A DNA stretch of 64,000 nt from Tabrizicola oligotrophica. Lineage in GTDB: Bacteria > Pseudomonadota > Alphaproteobacteria > Rhodobacterales > Rhodobacteraceae. The translations under genes and the position numbers were made by a program. The stretch lies in assembly GCF_011008935.1 (NCBI RefSeq), contig NZ_JAAIVJ010000010.1:1-64000 (forward strand), in the 5' to 3' direction. A model generated the notes under the pieces. That model was not told the origin of the DNA. It saw nothing but the letters and a program-made list of their open reading frames with translations, and ran no database searches. Below are positions 27,032 to 36,558 of the stretch, piece after piece; the first letter of the stretch is position 1, and every line of letters begins with the position of its first letter.

Positions 27032-28282
27032 TCAGTGCAGGTTGTGCTGGGAACCGGTGCCTTCCTCGTCGAGGACATGGCCGGTACGGAAGCGGTCAAG
27101 GCGGAAGCGGCGGGCAACTTCGTGGGGCTCGCCGGTGGCCATCAGATGCGCCATGCACCAGCCCGAGGCCGGCGTCGCCTTGAACCCGCCGTAGTTCCAG
27201 CCGGCATCGACGAACAGGCCCTCGACAGGGGCCTTGTCGATGATGGGCGAGCCGTCGGGCGTCATGTCCATGATGCCGCCCCAGCCGCGCAGGATCTTGG
27301 CGCGGCCGATCATCGGCATCAGCGTCATCGCCGCCTCCATCACATGTTCCAGCATCGGCAGGTTGCCGCGCGCGGCGTAGGAGGCGTAGAAGTCGAGATC
27401 GCCGCCAAAGACCAGGCCGCCCTTGTCGGACTGGCTGATGTAAAAATGCCCCATGCCGAAAGAGATCACGCTGTCGATCACCGGCTTCAGCCCTTCGGTG
27501 ACGAAGGCCTGCAGCACATGGCTTTCGATCGGCAGCCGCATCCCCGCCATCGCCGCCACCTGGCTGGAGCGGCCGGCGACCACCATGCCGACCTTGCGGG
27601 CCTTGATCGCCCCGCGCGTGGTCTGCACGCCGGTCACCCGGCCGTTCTCGATGTCGATGCCGGTGACTTCGCAGTTCTGGATCAGATCGACGCCCAGCCG
27701 GTCGGCGCCGCGGGCATAGCCCCAGGCCACCGCGTCATGCCGCGCGGTGCCGGCCCGGCGCTGCATCAGCCCGCCGTAGATCGGGAAGCGGGTCTGTTCG
27801 AAATCGAGATAGGGCGCGAAGTCGCGCACCTGATCGAGCGACCACAGCTCGGCATCGTCCCCCTGATTGACGATCGCGTTGCCGCGCCGGGCCAATGCGT
27901 CGCGCTGGCCGTCGGAATGGGCAAGGATCAGCTGGCCGCGCTGCGAATGCATGACGTTGTAGTTCAGCTCACCCTCGAGCTTTTCCCAGAGCTTCAGCGA
28001 ATGGCTGTAAAACTCGGAATTGCCGGGCAGGAAATAGTTCGCCCGTACGATGGTGGTGTTGCGCCCGACATTGCCGCCGCCGAGATAGCCCTTCTCCAGC
28101 ACCGCAATGTTGCGCAGCCCGTGGTTCTTCGCAAGGTAATAGGCGGTCGCCAGACCATGCCCGCCGCCGCCGATGATGAGGATGTCATATTCGGCCTTCG
28201 GGGCCGGGTCGCGCCAGGCCGGTTTCCAGCCCGAGTTGCCGAACAGCCCTTCGGTAAAGACCTTGAAGCCCGAATAGCGCAT
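27032..28282 (-). CDS. soxB: Sarcosine oxidase beta subunit
   Basis: The 416-residue flavin subunit that demethylates sarcosine. It has the FAD-binding DILIIGGGGHGLATAYYLA near residue 32, GYLGGGNVGRNTTIVRANYF (region of the covalent FMN histidine in relatives) and the C-terminal MTPDGSPIIDKAPVEGLFVD and GWNYGGFKATPASG. The start is the ATG of MRYSGFKVFTEG, the conserved N-terminus. It is the first gene of a soxBDAG operon. The glyA and purU genes that often complete this operon are not present next to it. Confidence 0.96.
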   Translation of the reverse strand: MRYSGFKVFTEGLFGNSGWKPAWRDPAPKAEYDILIIGGGGHGLATAYYLAKNHGLRNIAVLEKGYLGGGNVGRNTTIVRANYFLPGNSEFYSHSLKLWEKLEGELNYNVMHSQRGQLILAHSDGQRDALARRGNAIVNQGDDAELWSLDQVRDFAPYLDFEQTRFPIYGGLMQRRAGTARHDAVAWGYARGADRLGVDLIQNCEVTGIDIENGRVTGVQTTRGAIKARKVGMVVAGRSSQVAAMAGMRLPIESHVLQAFVTEGLKPVIDSVISFGMGHFYISQSDKGGLVFGGDLDFYASYAARGNLPMLEHVMEAAMTLMPMIGRAKILRGWGGIMDMTPDGSPIIDKAPVEGLFVDAGWNYGGFKATPASGWCMAHLMATGEPHEVARRFRLDRFRTGHVLDEEGTGSQHNLH

Positions 28283-28408
28283 GATGACCGCCTTTCCATT
28301 CCGGCCCAGTGAACCGGTATTGGTGGCGATATTCAACAGGCTTGCGCAAATTCCTGCCACGAATGCGACAGGGAATGTCGCGGACGCCAGAAGGATGCAG
28401 TCGGCCCG

Positions 28409-29719
28409 TCAGTCAACCATGCGGAAATATTCGGCTTCGAAGTTGTTTTCCATGCCCGTGCCGCAGAAGGCCATCGACATGTTCGACGTCCCCGACACCG
28501 TGCCGCCCGACACCATGGCCGCGCCCTGGATGCCATCGGCCTGCGCGGCGAACTCGATGTCGCCGATCGCCAGCAGCTGGCTGCCATAGATCTGCAGGTT
28601 CGCGGCAAAGTTCATGCCGCCCATGGTCACGAGCTGCGAGCCGCCGCCCGGGGCGCAGTTGTCATTCTTGCCGAGCTGGAAGCCCGAAGGCGAGTTGAAG
28701 GACCTGGCCGAGGTATTGCTGTTCACGATCACCGAATTCTCGACCCTGACGCCCGAGCCGAAGCTGACTTCGCAGGCGGTCTTGATGACCACGCTGTCGA
28801 CGAGCGTGTCCTTGTAGATCGTGCCTTTGCCGCCCGAGCAGTTCCAGTAGATGATCCGACCGGCCGGCAGGTCTGCCGCGGTGATGGTCTTCTTGGTCAC
28901 GGTCAGCGGCGACGAATTGGTGATGTAGTCCTTGTAATATTCCGAACCGGGAACCGCGATTGTGTTGATGATGTCGTCGATCCGGCTGACGATGCGGATG
29001 TTGTAGCTGCCCGAGCGCAGCGCCGCATCAAGGCCGAGGTTGGTTTGAAAGCCCGAGTTCGGAATGTCGAGATCATCGACATCCGGCATCGACACCACGG
29101 TGCCCGGCTCGAAATAGTTGTTCGAGTTCAGCGAGACATAGTCGTTCGAATGCACGCAGAAGCCATTCTGGAAGATGTTGTTCGACTGGATGTCCACCGG
29201 GCCGGTGCCCACAAAGCCCTCGCGGAAGCAGGTCGGGCGGTAGGTCACGAAAGTCGAGGTCGCCTCGAGGTTCCACTGGTCGATGCCGACCATCTGGAAG
29301 AGATAGGTGCGGATCGCGTTTGCCCGGCCTTCCGAGCGCGCCAGCCGCACGCGCACCGCGTCGCGCTCGCCGGGATCGGGCGTGAAGGTCAGGGAGGCGT
29401 GGTCCCAGGTGCCGAACTCGACATCGGATTCGTTCAGCACCGCGCCGAAGGTGCCGGGCGGCATGTTCGCCTCGGCAACCGAAAGGGCCGCGTCGATGGC
29501 CACGCTTTCGGAGTTGTGTTCGCGCGTCAGAAGCGCCGCATGCGCCGCGGAATCGGCGACGGTCTGCAAATGGGTGCGTTCCATCGTGACGTTCTGGACG
29601 TCGATGGCATAGCCGCCCGTCATCAGCACGGTGGCCATCAGCAGCAGGCCCCAAGCGGTGCCACCGCCGTTTTCCGAGCGGGCGAAGCGAGAGAGCGGGA
29701 GCGGGAGATACGAAAGCAT
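28409..29719 (-). CDS. TadG-like pilus-assembly protein
   Basis: A 436-residue protein. A short cytoplasmic basic segment (RFARSENGG) precedes one membrane helix (TAWGLLLMATVLMTGGYAIDV) and the DxQNVTMERTHLQTVADSAAHAAL region typical of TadG/Flp pilus-assembly proteins. The large exported part is Asn/Ser/Tyr-rich with a low-complexity stretch (VDIQSNNIFQNGFCVHSNDY) and glycine-rich repeats that suggest a beta-helical fold. It has no von Willebrand A domain. Four bases separate it from the TadE-like gene upstream. No tad ATPase, secretin or prepilin peptidase is nearby. Confidence 0.7.
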   Translation of the reverse strand: MLSYLPLPLSRFARSENGGGTAWGLLLMATVLMTGGYAIDVQNVTMERTHLQTVADSAAHAALLTREHNSESVAIDAALSVAEANMPPGTFGAVLNESDVEFGTWDHASLTFTPDPGERDAVRVRLARSEGRANAIRTYLFQMVGIDQWNLEATSTFVTYRPTCFREGFVGTGPVDIQSNNIFQNGFCVHSNDYVSLNSNNYFEPGTVVSMPDVDDLDIPNSGFQTNLGLDAALRSGSYNIRIVSRIDDIINTIAVPGSEYYKDYITNSSPLTVTKKTITAADLPAGRIIYWNCSGGKGTIYKDTLVDSVVIKTACEVSFGSGVRVENSVIVNSNTSARSFNSPSGFQLGKNDNCAPGGGSQLVTMGGMNFAANLQIYGSQLLAIGDIEFAAQADGIQGAAMVSGGTVSGTSNMSMAFCGTGMENNFEAEYFRMVD

Positions 29720-29723
29720 GGTG

Positions 29724-30137
29724 TCAGGCCTCCGACAGATGTTGGGCGCGCACGACGATGTCGATGTTGGCGAAGCCGTCAAAGAAGCCGGTCGCCGTCA
29801 GGTCACTGGCGGGAATCTGGACAACCGAGGTGATGATGCCGTCAACCACGTCGACGCTCACCACGGCGCCCGTGGTCAGCGGGGCGATTTCGCTCACGAT
29901 ATGGGCGCGCGCGTCTTCCAGGTTGGGGTAACGCCCCAGCGAAACGGCCCGGTTGGTGTCCTGCACGACGCGCAGCACTTCGGCCTGACCACCCAGCACC
30001 AGCGAGGCGTCCACGACCATGCTGAACAGCAGCATGAAGAAGGGCATCCACAACACGGCCTCAACCGTGGAGCCCCCGTCCTCTTGCCGGATCATGGATC
30101 GAATGCGGTTCAGGATACCCAGCGAGCAGCTACACAT
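29724..30137 (-). CDS. TadE-like minor pilin
   Basis: A 137-residue protein with a TadE-type N-terminus: a basic start, then EDGGSTVEAVLWMPFFMLLFSMVVDASLVLGGQAEVL, a hydrophobic helix with the conserved glutamate at position 5 of the E-A-V motif, as in pseudopilins. The remainder is a small exported domain. The first ATG is used, with GGAG upstream; a second ATG at residue 15 (MIRQED) is also possible. It pairs with the TadG-like gene downstream. Confidence 0.7.
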   Translation of the reverse strand: MCSCSLGILNRIRSMIRQEDGGSTVEAVLWMPFFMLLFSMVVDASLVLGGQAEVLRVVQDTNRAVSLGRYPNLEDARAHIVSEIAPLTTGAVVSVDVVDGIITSVVQIPASDLTATGFFDGFANIDIVVRAQHLSEA

Positions 30138-30212
30138 GACGAATCACTCCGCGCGTTCTTGCGCAAGGCCGAAGTAGCCCGTCAGATGTGACCGAATTTG
30201 GGCGGGACGGTG

Positions 30213-30236
30213 GCGCGGCCCGGTTTTGGGCCGCGC
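30213..30236. terminator. Hairpin downstream of gdhA
   Basis: GCGCGGCCC / GGGCCGCGC forms a perfect 9-bp stem around a 6-nt loop, 29 bases beyond the gdhA stop. There is no T run, so termination strength is uncertain. Confidence 0.5.
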
Positions 30237-30264
30237 AACGGTTTGAAAACCGTGGAATCCCGGC

Positions 30265-31695
<1,431 letters not shown>

Positions 31696-32046
31696 GTGGT
31701 TCTTCTCCCTTGGGGACCTGCGGACGGGGCAAGGCCTGCCCCAAGGTTTAGGCGCAAAGACTGGCAATTGTCCGCGTCTAAAAGACGATCTTTTCCGACA
31801 AATTGCAGCATCCTGTGATTCGCCGTCGCCCAATTTGGACAGGATTGCCGCGTCTCGGCCCCAATTCGGGCAGCGCGTCGTTCGCCGTTCCGGAACAATG
31901 CGCAGCCCCGCGCCGCATCGTTTCCACCCTGCCCCACCCAGCCGACCTTCCGCCGCCTTTGCCACAATTTCGCCACAACTTCTGGACATCGACGTGGCGG
32001 GGGCAAGGAAATCTGATGGCAGGGCAACCTGTCCGGAAGCAGGAAT
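31696..32046. promoter_or_regulatory. Divergent gap between gdhA and tadG-like gene
   Basis: This 351-bp divergent region must hold promoters for both directions. It contains an inverted repeat near gdhA (GGGGCAAGG / CCTGCCCC at about 31727-31743) and AT-richer patches near 31800 and 31960. I cannot assign specific boxes with confidence. Confidence 0.4.
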
Positions 32047-33651
32047 GTGACGCAAATGGCTGCCCAGCTCCCCTCCGCGATTGCCGCGTTCCGCAAGGCC
32101 GAAGACGGCGCGCTCATCATCTTCGCGCTGTTCCTGTTCGTGCTGATGGCCACCATGGGCGGCGTCGCAATCGACATCATGCGCTATGAGACCACCCGCA
32201 CCGAGCTGTCGCAGACGCTCGACCGCTGCACGCTGATGGCGGCAAGCCTGGACCAGCAGCTTGACCCGGAATCGGTGGTGAACGACTGCGTGGCCAAGGC
32301 GGGGCTGGCGGACAAACTGCAGAACGTGGTCGTTCTGGACGGGCTGAGCAGCCGCGACGTGCAGGCCATCGCCCGCGCCGATTCCGAACCCTTCTTCATG
32401 CACATGATCGGCATTGACCATTTCGACGCCGTGGCGCGGTCGCGCGCGGTGCAGACCGTCACCAATGTCGAGATCATGCTGGTTCTGGACGTGTCGGGCT
32501 CGATGTCGGGCGCCAAGATCGCCAACCTGCGCAGCGCGGCGTCGAATTTCGTGCATCGGATGCTGTCCACCGACACCAACAACCGCGTGTCGATCGGCAT
32601 CGTGCCCTACAATGCCCAGGTGAACCTTGGCGCGGCCTTGCGCGGCAAGTTCAATGCGACCGACCTGCACAACGTGTCGGACGTCAACTGCCTTGAACTG
32701 CCGCCGGCCGCTTTCGCCTCGCCCGCGCTCTCGCGCACGCTGGCCCTGCCGATGATGGCCTATTCCGATCATTACTACGGCACCAACACCGGCTCGTATT
32801 ACACGTCGACCAGCGATGCCGCGGCCCGGCCGAATTTCTCGAACAACTATTGCCGCCGCGCCGCCAACAACACCGTCTACATGCCCAGCCAGAACGAGAC
32901 GGCGCTGCAGGCGCGGATCAACGGGCTGACGGCGGGCGGCAACACCTCGATCGTGCTGGGCATGAAATGGGGCACCGCCCTGCTCGATCCCTCGGCCCGC
33001 TCGATCTATGACGAGTTCATCGACGCGGGCCAGATGGGCGCGGGGCTGGCCGGTCGTCCCTTCGACTATACCGATACCGAGACGCTGAAGGTGGTGGTCC
33101 TGATGACTGACGGCGAACATGTCGCCCATGACCGGATCAACGATGGCTACAAGAGCGGCCTCTCGCCGATCTATCGCAGCAGCGGCGACGGCATGTATTC
33201 GATCTACCACGCCAGCCGCGCCGGCACCGCGAAATTCTATGTGCCCCACCTCAACACCTGGCGGTCGACGGCCTGGACCAACAACGCGACCCCTGCCGTG
33301 CAGCAGGACTGGCGCGCGATCTGGGCCAACCTGAAGCTCAGCTATGTCGCCTGGCAGTTCTATGGACGCGCGCTCGGCTCCAGCGCCTATTCCGCCGCGC
33401 TGAACGAGATGCGGTCGGTCTATGCCTCGGTCGGCACCATGGACAGCCAGTTGCAGACCACCTGCACCCAGGCCAAGAACGCCGGCGTGGTGGTCTATGG
33501 CATCGCGTTCGAAGCCCCGACCAACGGCCGCACCCAGATCTCGCGCTGCGCCTCGACCCCGCAGCACTTCTACGCCGCCCAAGGCGCCGAAATCGGCACC
33601 GCCTTCGACTCGATCGCCAGCAACCTGTCGATGCTGAAGCTGACGCAATAG
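32047..33651 (+). CDS. TadG-like protein with von Willebrand A domain
   Basis: A 534-residue protein starting at GTG with AGCAGGA upstream. Residues 20-45 form the Tad-type hydrophobic helix (EDGALIIFALFLFVLMATMG); a region rich in Ser/Thr follows. A VWA domain begins near 140 with an intact MIDAS site: DVSGSMS (Asp148, Ser150, Ser152), TAGGNTS further on and VVLMTDGEH with the third-loop aspartate. The middle of the domain carries a Tyr/Asn/Thr-rich insert. TadG proteins sit at the membrane and take part in Tad pilus function; VWA forms may bind surfaces through divalent metal. It is divergent from gdhA. Confidence 0.8.
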   Translation: MTQMAAQLPSAIAAFRKAEDGALIIFALFLFVLMATMGGVAIDIMRYETTRTELSQTLDRCTLMAASLDQQLDPESVVNDCVAKAGLADKLQNVVVLDGLSSRDVQAIARADSEPFFMHMIGIDHFDAVARSRAVQTVTNVEIMLVLDVSGSMSGAKIANLRSAASNFVHRMLSTDTNNRVSIGIVPYNAQVNLGAALRGKFNATDLHNVSDVNCLELPPAAFASPALSRTLALPMMAYSDHYYGTNTGSYYTSTSDAAARPNFSNNYCRRAANNTVYMPSQNETALQARINGLTAGGNTSIVLGMKWGTALLDPSARSIYDEFIDAGQMGAGLAGRPFDYTDTETLKVVVLMTDGEHVAHDRINDGYKSGLSPIYRSSGDGMYSIYHASRAGTAKFYVPHLNTWRSTAWTNNATPAVQQDWRAIWANLKLSYVAWQFYGRALGSSAYSAALNEMRSVYASVGTMDSQLQTTCTQAKNAGVVVYGIAFEAPTNGRTQISRCASTPQHFYAAQGAEIGTAFDSIASNLSMLKLTQ

Positions 33652-33716
33652 TGCAGAACGTCACGAGTGCCGCGGCAGGCCCTTCCCGGGGGCCGTGCCG
33701 CAAGTTCCGAAACCCT

Positions 33717-33745
33717 TTGAAAGACCCGCATTCAACGAGTTGTAT
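33717..33745 (+). promoter_or_regulatory. Possible promoter for the tadE-like pair
   Basis: TTGAAA, a 17-bp spacer, then TTGTAT lie in the 308-bp gap between the VWA protein and the TadE-like gene. The -10 box is a poor match, so this is tentative. Confidence 0.3.
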
Positions 33746-33772
33746 TTGTTATCGCTCTTTTGATCCCGCTCC

Positions 33773-33802
33773 GCGCTCTCGCGGCTTCCCCCGCGAGAGC
33801 GC
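33773..33802. terminator. Perfect 12-bp stem-loop between tadG-like and tadE-like genes
   Basis: GCGCTCTCGCGG / CCGCGAGAGCGC encloses a 6-nt loop. No T run follows; it may attenuate read-through from the upstream gene or stabilise its mRNA end. Confidence 0.5.
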
Positions 33803-33959
33803 AATTCTCCCCTTCAGGTGCGGCATGCCCCGCCCTGAGCGCAGTCTGCCCATGGAAGAGCCATACTTCCGCCTCAGGTCTCACGCACCGTCGGCGGGAC
33901 GCATCGACCAGCGCAGACTGCGGTTCGGCATGGTGCAATTTGATGGTCCGGAGGCGCAA

Positions 33960-34586
33960 ATGGCGCGTGACAGGGTTGAAAAGGCAATTGGCGGGGCCGA
34001 CGGGGCTTTGCCCAGCCGCGCGCCGGACGCCCCGGGGGCGGCCCGGTTTCTGGCCGGGAGTCTTCGTCGCGCCCTGCGCCGCTTTGGCAGCAATCAGGCC
34101 GGAACCGCCGCCGTCGAATTCGTCATGACCGTACCGCTCCTGATCGGCATCTTCATGGCCTCGTTCGAAAGCGGCTTTCTGATGATCCGGTCGATCATGC
34201 TGGAACAAGCGGTCGATGTAACGATGCGCGAGTTGCGGCTCGGGCATCTTCCGCTGCCGACCGCAGCGCTTCTGAAACAGGAAATCTGCCGGCGCAGCGT
34301 GGTGCTGACCAATTGCGAGGCCAACATCTCGATCGAGATGACACGGATCGACACGGCCAGCTGGTCGATGCCGACCAACCGCGTCGCCTGCGTTGACCGC
34401 GAAGAAGACATCCAGCCCGTGACCCAGTTGCAGATCGGCCAGCAGAACGACGTGATGCTGGTCCGGGTCTGTGTCGTGCAGGACGCAATGTTCCCGACCA
34501 CCGGCATCGGGCTTGGCCTGCCCAAGGACCGGGCGGGCGGCTATGGGCTGATTGCGGCCTCGGCCTTTGTGACCGAACCAGACTGA
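33960..34586 (+). CDS. TadE-like pilus-assembly protein
   Basis: A 208-residue protein. The start is the ATG five bases after GGAGG; an extended frame of about 100 codons upstream lacks support. A cytoplasmic basic leader (about 60 residues) precedes GTAAVEFVMTVPLLIGIFMASFESGFLM, the TadE helix with its conserved E-F motif. The exported part has four cysteines (ICRRS, TNCEA, VACVD and VRVCVVQD), unlike the downstream paralogue. It is followed after ten bases by another TadE-like gene, so they form a pair. Confidence 0.75.
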   Translation: MARDRVEKAIGGADGALPSRAPDAPGAARFLAGSLRRALRRFGSNQAGTAAVEFVMTVPLLIGIFMASFESGFLMIRSIMLEQAVDVTMRELRLGHLPLPTAALLKQEICRRSVVLTNCEANISIEMTRIDTASWSMPTNRVACVDREEDIQPVTQLQIGQQNDVMLVRVCVVQDAMFPTTGIGLGLPKDRAGGYGLIAASAFVTEPD

Positions 34587-34596
34587 CAGGTGCGCC

Positions 34597-35157
34597 ATGA
34601 CAATGCTTCGCCGAACCCTCACCCGCTTTGTCACCCAGGAAACCGGCACCCTGATGGCCGAGGCCGTGCTGGTGCTGCCCTTCATGCTGTGGTCCTATCT
34701 TGCGCTTTTCGTCTATTGGGACAGCTTTCGCGCCGTGAACACGGTGCAAAAGGCGGCCTATACCGTCTCGGACATGATCTCGCGCGAGATGGTGTCGGTG
34801 ACGGATGGCTATATCGACGGCATGGACGCCATGATGGAATACCTGATCGACCCCGATCAGGACGCCACGATCCGCGTCTCCTCGATCACATGGTCTGCCC
34901 TGAACAACCGCTACGAGGTGGAATGGTCGCGCGCGCCGGGCAACGGCATGGCCCAGTTGACCACGTCGAGCCTTGTCGATCTGGCCCCTGCCCTGCCGAC
35001 GCTGGCCGACGGCGATTTTCTTGTGCTGGTCGAAGCGGCAGTGAATTACGAGCCATCCTTCGATGTCGGGATGAACGATCAGACGCTGCGGGAATTCATC
35101 GTCACCCGACCGCGGTTCATGCCGAAGATCTGTCTGGTTGGCGTTGACTGCACCTGA
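34597..35157 (+). CDS. TadE-like pilus-assembly protein (second of pair)
   Basis: A 186-residue protein with the Tad helix near the N-terminus (GTLMAEAVLVLPFMLWSYLALFVYW), then an exported domain ending CLVGVDCT with two C-terminal cysteines. It lies directly downstream of the other TadE-like gene and probably forms a heterodimer with it. With the gene upstream and the pair beyond gdhA, the region holds five Tad-type exported proteins without the secretion machinery. Confidence 0.75.
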   Translation: MTMLRRTLTRFVTQETGTLMAEAVLVLPFMLWSYLALFVYWDSFRAVNTVQKAAYTVSDMISREMVSVTDGYIDGMDAMMEYLIDPDQDATIRVSSITWSALNNRYEVEWSRAPGNGMAQLTTSSLVDLAPALPTLADGDFLVLVEAAVNYEPSFDVGMNDQTLREFIVTRPRFMPKICLVGVDCT

Positions 35158-35280
35158 GATAGGCAAACACCGAAGAACTGTGCAAGCCTGCACATCTGCC
35201 CTGCAAGCGCCCTCGGTTGCCGCAGCCACGATCAGACCCTAGCTATGGGGACATGAACCAATGGCAAAGGGAGACCACCC

Positions 35281-36192
35281 ATGTCGATCCGTCCTGTTAC
35301 CCAGACCAGCCGCGCCCGCCCCGCCATGGAGGGCGCCGGCGTCCACCTGCACCGCGCCTTCGGGTTTGGCGATCCGTCGCGGATGGACCCGTTCCTGCTC
35401 TTCGATGACTTCCGCAACGAAAACCCGCGTGACTACATGGCGGGCTTTCCCTGGCACCCGCATCGCGGCATCGAGACCATCACCTATGTTCTGGCCGGCT
35501 CGGTCGACCACGGCGACAGCCTTGGCAACCGCGGCACGCTGAAAGGCGGCGATGTGCAATGGATGACCGCCGGGTCGGGCATCCTGCATCAGGAAATGCC
35601 GAAGGGAAACGCCAAGGGCCAGATGCACGGCTTCCAGCTCTGGGCCAACCTGCCGGCGCATCTGAAGATGACCGAACCGCGCTATCAGGATGTGAAATCC
35701 GGCGACATTCCGGAAATCATCGACGATGACGGCACTGTGGTGCGGGTCATCATCGGCGAGTTCTGGGGCAAGCGCGGCCCGGTCGACGGCATCGCCGCCG
35801 ATCCGCAATACCTGGACATCTTCGTGCCCGAGGGGCGGAAGAAGACCTTCAAGGTCGACACCCGCCGCCATGCCTTCGCCTATGTCTTTGACGGGGCGGC
35901 GAAGTTCTCCGACGCGGCCAACCCGCGCGGCGTTCTCTTGGAAAAAGAGGTGGACGGGCAGGAAGTGAACATCCGCGACCTTTCCGGCAACCGCACTCTT
36001 GTCGAGTTCGGCAAGGGCGACGAGGTGACGGTGCAGGCCGGCCCCGACGGCGTGCGCTTCCTGCTGATCTCGGGGGCGCCGCTGCAAGAGCCGATCGCCT
36101 GGCACGGCCCGATCGTGATGAACACGCAAGCCGAGTTGGAAACCGCCATGCGCGAATTGCGCAACGGCACCTTCATCAAGCCGGCCCATTGA
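35281..36192 (+). CDS. Pirin-family protein
   Basis: A 303-residue bicupin of the pirin family. The N-terminal cupin has the metal-binding set FPWHPHRGIETITYVLAGSV and GSGILHQEMP, with His/His/His/Glu ligands intact. The C-terminal half holds the second cupin and the pirin C-terminal domain (GVRFLLISGAPLQEPIAWHGPIVMNT). Bacterial pirins include quercetin 2,3-dioxygenases and regulators of pyruvate metabolism; the role here is not determined. It is monocistronic, with a hairpin terminator 10 bases after the stop. Confidence 0.9.
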   Translation: MSIRPVTQTSRARPAMEGAGVHLHRAFGFGDPSRMDPFLLFDDFRNENPRDYMAGFPWHPHRGIETITYVLAGSVDHGDSLGNRGTLKGGDVQWMTAGSGILHQEMPKGNAKGQMHGFQLWANLPAHLKMTEPRYQDVKSGDIPEIIDDDGTVVRVIIGEFWGKRGPVDGIAADPQYLDIFVPEGRKKTFKVDTRRHAFAYVFDGAAKFSDAANPRGVLLEKEVDGQEVNIRDLSGNRTLVEFGKGDEVTVQAGPDGVRFLLISGAPLQEPIAWHGPIVMNTQAELETAMRELRNGTFIKPAH

Positions 36193-36201
36193 GACCCCGG
36201 C

Positions 36202-36236
36202 CCCGGCGCTTTTCCCGCAAAGAGCGCCGGGCCTTT
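36202..36236 (+). terminator. Terminator after the pirin gene
   Basis: CCCGGCGCT / AGCGCCGGG forms a 9-bp stem with a 12-nt loop, followed by CCTTTC. The T run is short. Confidence 0.6.
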
Positions 36237-36268
36237 CGCCGCCCTCCGCCATCGGCTAGGCTGTGCGC

Positions 36269-36481
36269 ATGATCCGCGCCCTGCCCGCCCTTCTCCTGCT
36301 CGCCGCCTGCGCCGACTTCCCCGACGTCGGCGCGGCCGTTGCCGTCCCCGGCGCCAGGCCGCCGCTGCTGACCGCAACCGAGCTGGCCGCCGTCACCGGC
36401 ACAACGCCCGATCTGTCCAATGCCCTCGCCGCCGAAGCCGCCGCGCTGCGCAGCCGCGCCCGGCTTCTGCGGCAAAGGTGA
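36269..36481 (+). CDS. Small predicted lipoprotein
   Basis: A 70-residue protein with a lipoprotein signal: MIRALPALLLLAACADFPD, where LAAC is the lipobox and the following Asp would favour inner-membrane retention by the Lol rule. The mature part of about 55 residues is Ala-rich and ends basic (RSRARLLRQR). No family is recognised. It lies upstream of homoserine dehydrogenase in the same direction, with 77 bp between. Confidence 0.6.
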   Translation: MIRALPALLLLAACADFPDVGAAVAVPGARPPLLTATELAAVTGTTPDLSNALAAEAAALRSRARLLRQR

Positions 36482-36558
36482 AGGCCCCGCCACCTGTCGC
36501 GTTGCACGCTGCCGCCGAAACCGCTAACAGGCGGGAAGCAATCACGACGAGGTTTCCC

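Noticed and set aside
31696-33648. Upstream extension of gdhA into a single 1127-residue protein
   Set aside because: The extra 650 residues are antisense to the VWA protein; the conserved GDH start with a good ribosome-binding site is at 31695.
33651-33959. N-terminal extension of the TadE-like protein by about 100 residues
   Set aside because: It crosses a 12-bp hairpin, has no sensible start signal, and GGAGG stands right before the ATG at 33960.
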